In this document: positions 1 through 10,759 of the stretch, one piece after another
Layout of the letters: the number at the start of each line of letters is the position of its first letter
Position numbering within the stretch: position 1 is the stretch's first letter
Assembly: GCA_039720395.1 (NCBI GenBank)
Contig: CM077821.1
Coordinates: 41,414,792 to 41,478,791 of the forward strand
Direction: 5' to 3'
Origin: Liquidambar formosana
Taxonomy: Eukaryota > Streptophyta > Magnoliopsida > Saxifragales > Altingiaceae
DNA length: 64,000 nucleotides
Notes under the pieces: model-generated
The model's input: only the letters and a program-made list of their open reading frames with translations
Database searches by the model: none
What the model was told of the DNA's origin: nothing
Position numbers and translations under genes: made by a program

Positions 1-238
1 GATCTTCTCACCACTCACAATTTCCAAAAGTAAGACTCCAAAACTGAATACGTCAGATTTCATTGAAAAATTCCCTTCATTGCATACTCAGGAGACATGT
101 AACCACTGTATTCGATATTTTAAAAAAATTACTTGATTATATAATAATTGAACAACTCATATAAATTATCAAAATGTATTTTTATCCATCCACAATATAG
201 AGAGGAACTTTTCACTTACTATGGCCCAATCACTCTAT
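1..238 (-). pseudogene. inverted S-receptor-like kinase fragment (exon 6 and exon 5 tail)
   Basis: Read on the minus strand this matches the kinase gene at 24543-35228 (its bases 25007-25247). Bases 1 to about 105 are kinase exon 6 (the SPEY to EIVSG part), then comes intron 5, then the last about 17 bases of exon 5 (222-238). A run of six A bases in the intact gene is five here, a one-base deletion that breaks the exon 6 frame. Homology stops at about 238, where plus-strand kinase sequence begins. The fragment continues off the left edge, so exon 7 may lie outside the window. It is not a working gene. Confidence 0.85.
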
Positions 239-256
239 TGTGGATCCTTATCATAA

Positions 257-1516
<1,260 letters not shown>

Positions 1517-2283
1517 ATTAAAGATGTAATTATATTTTTCTTTCTACTTCGATTATTGAAAATTCTCTGTCCAATGATGTGGGGATATTAAATTGCTTTG
1601 TATAGGGTGGATATGTAGGTATTGGTGGAAGTATGAAGCTTTCATGGTTAAGAAGTTGAAAATTTATTTTGAAATAAAATGTGTATAAAAATTTTGTGTG
1701 ATGGATAATTACATTTTAAGCACCATGTACTTTTGTTACTCCTTCCGATTCACTTATTTTAATGTAAAAGGAATAGCTCGTTTTTTGTTTCCAAGATAAC
1801 ATAATCTAAACACATACCCCAAAAGTTGCAGGACCAGGACAGAATCCAAGCATACACCTCAAAAGAACTTAACCTTTGAAGAGGTGGTAGTGCCTTAAGT
1901 GCGTATATGCACACCCAAACTGAATAGCTTTTTTGGTCAAGGTCAGACCGTTTCAAACACCTATTACTTCCATTTTCAGCACGTTGCAATTATTTTCATA
2001 CTAATCAGTTTGGTCTACAAGAGGTTTCCAAGCTCATTTCTTAATATAGAACTTGTTACAACTATAAGTTTTATTTTTAACTGAATCATCAAAAAATTTC
2101 TTTACCCATCTGTTATCAGGCTGTTTCCATAAGATAAATTTTAAAATTTTATGCTTATCTTATTTCTTCGGGTCCCTGTTCACCTAATTATATAAAAATT
2201 TGTGAGGATTTATTACCCTTTTATTATGAAGATTACTTAATTAAGCACTTTTAAGATTCACCACTTTCAATTTGTAGGACCAT

Positions 2284-2329
<46 letters not shown>

Positions 2330-2662
2330 GACCAATGGCAATGTGACTGTAATTCAAATGGCTCATCTCTTACTTTAAGCGGAGGGTTCGGGAGAGATTG
2401 TGGAGTCAACTCTGTAGAATGGAAAAGGGTTGTGGAAAAGGAATAAGCTATCCAAGAGAGAGTATTCAAGTTTTTATAGGCAAGAAAAAAGGTAAAAAGT
2501 GAGGGGGGCGAGAATGAAAAATAAAAAAATATTAAAACAAAGAAAATAAAATAACAGCTTTAATTGCTATATAGGACCAAACGAGTATGCCCAATCCGTA
2601 AGACGTAAGACGGCTGACGTGTTTGTTTCTTATTGGTTATTTTTTGCCTTTATGTACTAACA
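1517..2662. repeat. duplicated 3' flank of the kinase gene
   Basis: Bases 1517 to about 2460 align with 21305 to about 23085 downstream of the intact kinase, so the duplication included the 3' flank. The second copy carries two extra elements (21513-22369 and 23088-23485) that are absent here. A run of about 40 A lies at 2287-2327. No gene is seen in this stretch. From about 2470 to 2662 the sequence is A-rich and unassigned. Confidence 0.8.
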
Positions 2663-3849
2663 CTAGTTTCAAATCCCGTACGATGCACGGATTAATTTAT
2701 AAAAAAATAATATTATTAGGAAGTTAGAATTTTAACAGAGTACTTACTCTCTAAAATAGTAAAATGTGTTTATTAATATAATATGTCAATTAAATTTAAA
2801 AGATATAGATAAAAATAATTTTTGATGTTCAATTAAAATTATTTTTGGTGTAATGTTAGCGTAATGTATCACACAAAATTTAATTATACTCCCGAAAAAG
2901 ATAAATTATTTTGAAAAACAATTAATTTAATGGTAGAAACTTATAAAAAATGAAGGAACTGATATGTTATGATATTTGGTGGAAAAATATTAAAATTCTC
3001 TAGAGCTTAACTCATTCTACAATCATGGTTTTAACATATTGGTATATACCAAAAGAAGTATAACCGTTGAAAGTATCTTGAAATCCGACAGTGCAGATTT
3101 TAAAATGCATGACAACGATGAATTTTAGTCTTCCACAAGGTTTCGAGTGGGTTTCATAAAGAGTAAAAAACCATGAGGAAAAATTGTCATGCCCCAAAAT
3201 TTATAAACCATTAACACGTACAATTTTTATGAGCTCTGTACAAATAAACATTTTCAAAAAAAATAAATTTCCTTTAAAAATACAGAGTATTGCGCAACTT
3301 AGGTTAGAGATGGTTAACCCAAAACTCATCAATATACATTGACTAACCAAATGAATAAAATTACATTAGTTTTAAATAAAAATAAATGTACACAATAGTT
3401 TTTTCAAATCTCGACTACAATTCTATTACGTGCTTCCAACAATGATTACCTAAAAATATATTGGGGTAAGCAAACAACAGCCCAATAGAAAATCCAATAA
3501 TTCCTATACAATAAATAATGTTTCAAATATCACATGCAAGCATTTATATATTCAAAATAATATATAAATCAAATAATATGAACTCCAAATCATAAACTTC
3601 AAATATAATCCAACTGTCAATAAGATTAACCATCATAATCCATGACATCAAATAATATCATAATGAAATATACAGATCAAAATATTTATCATTCACTGTA
3701 CAATAATTAAACCCCTCACATAAAAAATGAGTGAATAAAATGATTAACCACAACTGTAGACGTGTAGATCGACTCAAGAAATACAAAATTCATACTAACA
3801 GAAGTCGGATTGGAGTTCCATGCTCTGGCCAGTAACCGCCGACCCAATG

Positions 3850-4133
3850 CCTCCATCGGCTTCTCTTTGCTCTTCCTCTTCTTCTCTTTCCTTCTCTGTT
3901 TATTTCTTATCTCCTTCTCTCTTTCTCCTTTCTTCTCTTCCGTCCTTATCACCCTTTCTCTCTCTTTCTTTTTTTCTTCTTCTTTTTCTTCTTCTACCCA
4001 TCCTATCTCCTTTCTTTTCTTTTTTTCTTTTTTTTTTCTACACCTAATCCCTGCTCCTCCTCCTTTATTTTCTTCCCTTCTTTATTTTCTTTTGACTTTT
4101 ATTTCCTCCTTTTCTTCTTTTGACTTTTCGTTC

Positions 4134-4165
<32 letters not shown>

Positions 4166-4210
4166 CATTTTCTTCTTTTGTCTTTTCTTTCCTCTGTATA
4201 TATATATATA
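3850..4210. repeat. CT-rich low-complexity tract with TA repeats
   Basis: Long C/T-rich sequence ends in (CT)n and (TA)n runs at about 4133-4165 and 4196-4210. The long Phe/Ser/Leu reading frames across it are a result of composition. The adjoining Helitron begins exactly at the end of the TA run. Confidence 0.8.
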
Positions 4211-5962
4211 TCTATTATATATATACTAAAACGGAGGAAAGTAAATCTCTTTGTGCCACGTGTCAACATAGATTTTTTTTAATTTTTTTTTCCTTTCACA
4301 TACTGAAACAGTAGCAGTGGGAGAAATTTTTTGGTAAAATTACTTTTCAGTAACACTTTTTCAACCTAATTCCAAGAAAAGGATATATCTGTCAACTTAC
4401 TACAAATTGACTACCAATATGTGCCAACATGACAACTAACTTTCATTGTTTCCGTATTAAGTTAGGAAGAAGTTACTAAAATGTAATTTTTTTATTGCCA
4501 CGTGTCAACATAGGTTTATTTTTTTCCCTCCCTCTCACATGCTGAAACAGTGGGCAGTGGCAGCGGGAGATTGCATTTTTGGTAAAATTACCTTGTAGTA
4601 ACGCTTTCTAGACTAATTCCAAGAAAAGGATATTATCTGTCAACTTATTACAAATTGACTGTCAATGTGCGCAAAATGACAACTAACCTCTATTGTTTCG
4701 TATTAAGTTAGGAAGCAATCACTAAAATGTAATTTTTTTAAAAGGTTACTTTTAATGACTGCTAAGAAAACTACAAACTACTTTTGTGATCACTTTCCAA
4801 CTTAATACCAAACAAAAGATTTTGTCCGTCAACTTGCTACAAATTGACTTGATAAGTACTTCAAAAGTGTTACTAACTTTCTTTGTTTGGTATTAAATTG
4901 GGAAGTGGTCACCAAAAGATAAATTCCTCACTTTTTTCTTCTTCTTTTTTTTTTTTTTTTTTGGGTATTACTTACTCTTTCTCACACGATGGAATTAAGT
5001 TGACGTTTGGTGTTCATTGCATATCTCTTTGTTTTTATGTGGGAGGATTAGAAAACCCACACTATACAATGTTCAACCCAAACTTAATAGACTGTACTAT
5101 ATTTTTCTGTTTTCTTTATGCCTATTCATTTCCCCTCCTAAAAATTAAACGTATAAAACTATAAATAGTCATAATTAAAAAGAGAGATAAACTGAAGAAA
5201 TGAGGATTAAAAAAGAAAACACAATCCGCCAAAATCTTCAGACTCTCCCGATTTGCTTTCGACACGAATAAAAAAAAAAAAATTCTATTTTAATCAAAAT
5301 TCTTCCATATGGTTAATTACATAAAGTTGAAAAGATTTATACTTTCTCTTATTTTCTTCTTCTTCTGGCTTTTTCTCCTATTCTCTTTCTCAGTCTATAC
5401 TTTTTTTCATTTTTTTATATTCTAATCTCAAACATATTTTTGATATTTTTCCCCATGGTTTTTCACTCTTTGTAAAACCCACTCGAAACCTCACGATAGA
5501 CCAAGATTCATCATTGTCATGTATTTTACAATTTCCACCGTCGGATTTCGAGACACCTTTAACGGCTATACTTGCTTTGGTATATCCAACATGTTAAAAC
5601 CATGATTGTGGGATGGGTTAGGCTCTAGAAAATTTTAATATTTTTCCACCAAATATCATAACGTATCAGTTCCTTCATTTTTTACAAGTTTCCACCATTA
5701 AATTAATTGTTTTTCAAAATAATTTATCTTTTTCGGGAGTATAATTAAATTTTGAGTAATACATTATGCTAACATCACACCAAAAATTATTTTGATTAAA
5801 CAATTTTATTTATTTTTGTCTATATGCTTTCGATTTAATTGACATATTATATTAACACATATTTTACTATTTTAGAGAATAAGTGTTCTATTAAAATTTT
5901 AATTTACTAATAATATTATTTTTAATAAATTAATCCGTGCATCGCACGGGTTCTAAAGCTAG
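4211..5962 (+). mobile_element. non-autonomous Helitron
   Basis: The 5' end is TCTATTATATATATACT after host A (4210). The 3' end is the hairpin CCGTGC-ATC-GCACGG, nine bases, then CTAG (5959-5962), followed by host T (5963). These match the three diagnostic Helitron features. The interior has no Rep/helicase coding sequence. It carries a direct repeat of about 250 bp near the 5' end (the GCCACGTGTCAACATAG motif at about 4255 and again at about 4497). It is closely related, in opposite orientation, to the split element at 2663-17420. Confidence 0.75.
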
Positions 5963-7019
5963 TATATATATAACAATTTAATCATCTTCTCCACCTAAAA
6001 CAATTTAATGCAATGTCTCCTACCATCCAACTGACCACATCTTCATTCTCTATATATAAAATATTTAAATTTATCATCCTGTGTACAATTCCACCGAATA
6101 TACACACGTAAAATAAATCAATAAATATTTGGGATATTAAAAAAATATTAAAAATTTGTTTGAGATTAGAGTATAAAAAGATGGAGAGAAAAATCTAAAC
6201 TGAGAAAGAAAATAGGAGAAAAAGTCATAGGGAGAAGAAAATAAGAGAAAGTATAAATCTTTTCAACTTTATGTAATTAACCATATGGAAGAATTTAAAG
6301 ATTTCGGCGGATCGCGTTTTCTTTTTTAATCCTCCTTTCCTTTATTTGTCTTTCTTTTTAATTATGACCATTTATAATTTTATATGTTCAATTTTTAAAA
6401 GGGAAATTAATAGGCATAAAGAAAACATAAAAATATAGTACAGTCTATTAAGTTTGGGTAGAACATTGTATAGTATGGGTTTTTTAATCCTCACACATAA
6501 AAACAAAGAGATATGCAGTGAATACCAAGTGTCAACTTATCTCTACCGCATTAGAAAGAGCAAGTAATACCAACAAAAATAAAAAAGGAAAAAAAAGGTG
6601 AGAAATTTATCTTTTGAGGAATTTATCTTTTGATGACCATTTCCCAGCTTGATATCAAACAAAGAAAGTTAATAGTCCTTTTGAACACCCATCAAGTCAA
6701 TTTGTAGTAAGATGACAAACAATATCCTTTGTTTGGTATTAAGTTGGAAAGTGATCACTAAAAGTAGTTTTCTCAAAAGTCACTAAAATTAACTTTTTGG
6801 CAAAATTACATTTTAGTGATTACTTCCCAAATTAATATGAAAAATGGAAATTAATTGTCATTTTAGCACATATTTGTAGTCAATTTGTAGTAAGTTGATA
6901 TAAAATATCCTTTTTTGGTATTAGATAAGAAAATGGTTACTAAAAAAGTAATTTTACTAAAAAGGCAATTGTGTCCCTGTTTCAGCATGTGAAAAGAAAC
7001 AAGAAGAAAGCTCATTTTA

Positions 7020-7058
7020 ACAAAGAAAGAAAGAAAGAAAGAAGAAGAAGAAGAAGAA

Positions 7059-7095
<37 letters not shown>

Positions 7096-7125
7096 AGAAG
7101 AAAGCTCATTTTAAGAAGAAGAAGA
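7020..7125. repeat. GAA/GAAA microsatellite
   Basis: Runs of GAAA and GAA triplets lie inside the Helitron-like element. A flanking block (about 6770-6870) is repeated at about 7140-7259, so the microsatellite sits between two partial copies of the same Helitron sequence. Confidence 0.8.
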
Positions 7126-7259
7126 AGTTTTCTAAAAGTTGGAAAGTGATCACTAAAAGTAGTTTTCTCAAAAGTCACTAAAATTAACTTTTTGGAAAAA
7201 TTACATTTTAGTGATTACTTTCCAAATTAATATGAAACAAGGGAAATTAATTGTCATTT

Positions 7260-8542
7260 TGTTGTCCCAAGTAAACAACCCTAGAGGGGGGGGGTGAATA
7301 GGGTTATTGGCCAATTAAAAAATATGATAGCAAGCTAAAATCAGATTATGGCAAATAGAGATATTCTCAATAATAAACAGTAAAGAGAATAAGAGAAAGA
7401 GAATGCAAACACAAGATTTAACGAGGTTCAGCCTTCCCGCCTACGTCCTCGCCTCAAGAGCTCGCTTGAGGATTCACCAATCCACTATCACTCTCCTTCA
7501 AGGTGGAGCAGCAAACCTTTACAAATCAAGTGCTTTCAACCAACACTTGTTCAGCCACACTTCCTCAAGTGCAAAGAATGGGGTTATCACCAACCCTTGA
7601 TTACAAGTTTGTAGAGATGTAATGTGTGTACAAAGAAACTCTCTTTAAGAGTGAATAACACAGAGATTAAAGCTCAGCTCTCTTCTAATTGATTTGCTCA
7701 ATGAATGCTCTTAATGAATTTAGGGCTAGAAGAATGAAAACAATGAATTCTCTTTTTGTGATGCTCATAAATGCATTTGAATCATTGTTTATATAGGCAT
7801 TAGGCATAATATGACCGTTTGGTGCAATAAATGCCGGGAAAGAGCCGTTTGGTGGCATTTAATGCCTCAACAACCTTTCAAAAACTAGCCGTTGGAGTTC
7901 TGAGATCGCACAATCAGTCGACTGAATACTCAATTCAGTCCACTGATTTGCTAAATCAGTCGACTGAATTTGGAATTCAGTGGACTGATTTGAGCAGAAC
8001 TAAAAGACAGGAGCAGGGGACCTCTTTTGCTTAAATGAGTCGACTGATTTGAGAAAGGAGTCGACTGAAATGGGCAGAAATGAACTATAATGGATATATC
8101 ACAAATTTAAATCGATCAAGTTCATTTGTATCAACTTAGGCCTTGTTCAAGTGATAAATTAAGTTTACCCAAGGATCCTAAGGTCCATCTAGGTCAATGG
8201 AGCGATCATTTGAGCAATCAAGTACATCAAAAACCTAATAACCTCACTCATAGCTATATAAGTATCTTCATTGACGATGCTAGCTTGGTTTTGAGTGATC
8301 GTAGGTCTTTTGCATGCTTTCTATGCTCGTATGTTCTTGCGCTTGATTGTCCTTGATATCATAAGCATGTGTGCTTTGAGTTCCATGATATGCATATATC
8401 TTTATGCTTCTTTTGGATCCATATGCTCGAGTACCTAGCTTTGATTATAATCTTGACAAATAAACCATTAGTACTTACATCGATCCTTTGTTATCATCAA
8501 AATCTCGGATATGCCCTTGGTTATATAACCTTGGGGCCAACA
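7260..8542 (-). repeat. 3' LTR of the Sirevirus
   Basis: This copy is downstream in the element's own direction. It contains six copies of a TCAGTCGACTGA-type palindrome (cores at 7917, 7938, 7959, 7980, 8039, 8060) and a TATATAA box on the minus strand (7795-7788). The 65-76 aa reading frames here recur unchanged in the other LTR and are not genes. Confidence 0.95.
7788..8066 (-). promoter_or_regulatory. LTR promoter: 21-bp-phased palindromes plus TATA box
   Basis: Read on the minus strand, six SalI-type palindromes (GTCGAC or one-base variants, flanked by TCA/TGA) lie at 8060, 8039, 7980, 7959, 7938 and 7917. Neighbouring spacings are exactly 21 bp except for one gap of 59. About 117 bp further on is CCTATATAAAC. 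This is the expected place for an enhancer and core promoter in U3. The same block recurs in the other LTR, offset by 8440. Promoter function is inferred. Confidence 0.6.
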
Positions 8543-8575
8543 ATCTCCCCCTTTTTGATGATGACAAACTATTGA
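8543..8575 (-). promoter_or_regulatory. polypurine tract next to the 3' LTR
   Basis: On the minus strand AAAAAGGGGGAGAT abuts the LTR start and is preceded by a TCATCATC run. This priming site for plus-strand DNA synthesis is typical of Sireviruses. Two further GGGGGAG tracts on the minus strand lie at about 8624-8632 and 8838-8850, matching the multiple polypurine tracts reported in that genus. Confidence 0.85.
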
Positions 8576-8863
8576 TGTATATGGCAGGTAGGGAAATAAA
8601 GCACATGATATATATGGAGCAAGCTCCCCCTCACAATATGCATAGTTGAAATGCAAGTAATAAGCAATGAGCACAAAGCATTGTAAAGCAAATAAACTGA
8701 TTATCATCAACTGTGGAAATAGTTCAAAACATAACCAAAAAGTCATAAGTTAACAGTTATAGATAACTAGGAATGTGTCAAGTCATTGTGTGTTCAAAAT
8801 AAGTTAGATGTTCAAGATACATCAATCAAAAAATATCTCCCCCTTTTGTCATCAGACAAAAAG

Positions 8864-10288
8864 CTAGGGGTCCAAGTCAATATGCTCGGGAAGACCAGGT
8901 GCGTCCGCATCTTCAGGGGCAGGAGGTGGTGGTGGAGGCGGTGGTGCATTGCGACGGGCATATCGCTCAATGGCTGTCAATGAGTTACGCACAGTGCGTA
9001 TATCAGTCTCTGTCCTGGCAAGACGCTGGTCCACCTGAGTCGTAAAGATATCACCATAACGCTTCAAGGTGTCCATATCATTCTCGATTTGTGTCTGACG
9101 GTTCTCAAGAGCCAAGAGACGAGTGCCAATGCCATCCATAGAGACCTGCAAACCCTGTATAGCTGTCAAAATGGTCTGAACACCAGCAGGAGGAATAGTA
9201 GGCTGCTGTGGAGGCTCAAAGGGAGGAGGCTCGAACGCAGGAGGGGGCTGTGGAGGCTCAACATCCATGCCATGCTCACCAGGCTCCTCATGTGGCTGCT
9301 GCTCTTCTTCACCAGGAGGAACAGGGTCATCAGCCTCCTGTTCTTCATCGGTCACCTCATCCGGATCATCTTTCGGTACCCAACCCCTAGAAGTAAACTT
9401 GTAGTGCATTTGTTTGAGAGTCATATCGGAGTAGGTGTTAGTGTGAGAAATGGCGACTACGGCTTCCTCATCAAGAGGTATATGGAAATGTTCAAAAACA
9501 CGAGTCAAAGCGAAACCGTAGGGGAGACTAGCCACTTTCTTCTTTTGGCAATCGACAATATGATTGGAAATGATAAAAGGCAAGTCAATGGGAATGGTAT
9601 TCATGATGCACCAAATAAGAAAAATATCGAAATATGAGACATGGTCACGTCCGCCACCCCGTGGAAGGATGTTGTACGTAATCATGTGATGAATCAAACG
9701 AGCATTGAGAGTTAGTTCTTTGGCTTTGGGTTTAAAACGATTTGCAATATCATTCCGACCACAGATTTGATTAAGGGCTTGGATAGGATCATACCCTTGA
9801 AAGTGAGTCCACTCGTTGGTCACAAGGATTTGATGTTGACCACGAGGAATATGAAAGATTTGGGCAAGAAGGTTTTGATCCATAGATATAATTCTACCAC
9901 CAACTTGAGACCAAAGGATGTGATTATTAATATAGTCAAGATTGGTGTAAAAGATGCGCACAAGATAAGTATACATGGGTTTTTTCAGAAAAATGAATGA
10001 ATCCCAACCCAAAAGACGGAAATAATTTGCAATGAGAACGAAATGCTCTTCAAAGAAATCCAAAGGGGCATATTTACCGAAGACGACGGTGCGACGACTG
10101 AAGTCCTCATCAAACTTGCGCTGTGCATCGAGAGAGACAAACTCTCCGCCTTCCTCTTCGTCGGGTTGTTGTTCAACGGGTGGTTGCACCGGCGGTGGAG
10201 GAGGATTTGGAACCCTGGGTCGTAAGTTTCGCGATGAACCTTCACCGGTGTGAGGGCGTTTGGCTGGATTCTTCGTCTTGGGAGCCAT
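8864..10288 (-). CDS. env-like third ORF of the Sirevirus (plant transposon protein domain)
   Basis: 474 residues, same strand as gag-pol, separated from the pol stop by about 470 bp. The N-terminus is basic and proline-rich. The globular part (about residues 55-310) resembles the putative plant transposon protein domain found in retroelement ORFs. An acidic Pro/Glu-rich stretch follows, then a likely coiled coil (about residues 365-440) and a Pro-rich acidic tail. SIRE1-type elements carry an env-like gene in this slot, but no signal peptide or clear membrane span is visible, so an envelope role is not supported. The frame is fully open. It has its own TATA-like box and palindrome array upstream. 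The domain name is from recognition, not a search. Confidence 0.8.
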   Translation of the reverse strand: MAPKTKNPAKRPHTGEGSSRNLRPRVPNPPPPPVQPPVEQQPDEEEGGEFVSLDAQRKFDEDFSRRTVVFGKYAPLDFFEEHFVLIANYFRLLGWDSFIFLKKPMYTYLVRIFYTNLDYINNHILWSQVGGRIISMDQNLLAQIFHIPRGQHQILVTNEWTHFQGYDPIQALNQICGRNDIANRFKPKAKELTLNARLIHHMITYNILPRGGGRDHVSYFDIFLIWCIMNTIPIDLPFIISNHIVDCQKKKVASLPYGFALTRVFEHFHIPLDEEAVVAISHTNTYSDMTLKQMHYKFTSRGWVPKDDPDEVTDEEQEADDPVPPGEEEQQPHEEPGEHGMDVEPPQPPPAFEPPPFEPPQQPTIPPAGVQTILTAIQGLQVSMDGIGTRLLALENRQTQIENDMDTLKRYGDIFTTQVDQRLARTETDIRTVRNSLTAIERYARRNAPPPPPPPPAPEDADAPGLPEHIDLDP

Positions 10289-10372
10289 TGTTGAGAGAGT
10301 TTTGGAGGTTAGAGAGAGAGAGAAGTGAAAACGTCGCGGGAATGGGTGTGATTTGAAATGAAAAGCCGCGTG

Positions 10373-10651
10373 TTATATTTATAGAATCGCAGATTCAGTC
10401 GACTGAATCACCATTTCAGTCGACTGAATTGTCCTGGGAAAGGCTCCAAAGGCTACTGCCTGAATCAGTGGACTGAAAATCCATTTCAGTCGACTGATTT
10501 GGCATTTCAGTCGACTGAAATGTCAATTGAGTCGACTGAATCAGCCAGTAGGTAATAGAAATGGCAGGGCTTGATTCAGTGGACTGAAAAGCCAATTCAG
10601 TCGACTGAATTGCTCATTGAGTCGACTGAATTGTCTTTTCAGTAGACTAAA
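10373..10651 (-). promoter_or_regulatory. 21-bp-phased palindrome array and TATA box in front of the env-like ORF
   Basis: Ten copies of a TTCAGTCGACTGAA-type palindrome have cores at 10398, 10419, 10468, 10489, 10510, 10531, 10579, 10600, 10621 and 10642. Seven of nine spacings are exactly 21 bp, the others being 49 and 48. On the minus strand the array ends about 10 bp before TATAAATATAA (10383-10373), which lies 95 nt upstream of the env-like ATG. A CT-rich leader follows. This repeats the arrangement in the LTR and looks like an internal promoter. That function is inferred. Confidence 0.6.
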
Positions 10652-10759
10652 TCACCAGGTAACTCAGTTTTTAACCCAAAATCTTTAGAGAGTGTGAGTG
10701 AAATGCAATGCATAATATAGAAATATATCAAGATAAGAGTAGAAGAACAAAGATATGCA

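Larger units (their letters stand above)
3185..6138 (+). mobile_element. LTR-like insertion (possible solo LTR) inside the Helitron
   Basis: The two halves of the minus-strand Helitron stop at 3184 and resume near 6139. The inserted DNA starts TGTCATGCCCC and ends near GGGATATT. Plant Ty3/gypsy LTRs often have ends of this type, but the terminal CA is not clear and the flanks are A-rich, so no target duplication can be called. It contains a C/T-rich tract (3850-4210) and is itself split by a Helitron at 4211-5962. No coding capacity was recognised. Confidence 0.45.

Noticed and set aside
3810..4229. 139-codon Phe/Ser/Leu-rich ORF
   Set aside because: It results from a CT-rich tract; no start context or domain.
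7403..8575. Four small ORFs (65-76 codons) repeated at 15843-17003
   Set aside because: They lie in the two LTRs of the Sirevirus. Their identity reflects LTR duplication, not two gene families.
9089..10356. Several plus-strand ORFs opposite the env-like gene, and those at 28669-31776 opposite copia pol
   Set aside because: They are antisense shadows of long conserved polyprotein frames with no domain of their own.
10393..10651. Regularly spaced short repeats resembling a CRISPR array
   Set aside because: The repeats are palindromes with variants and only about 7 bp between them, in a plant retrotransposon with no cas genes. A CRISPR array is excluded.
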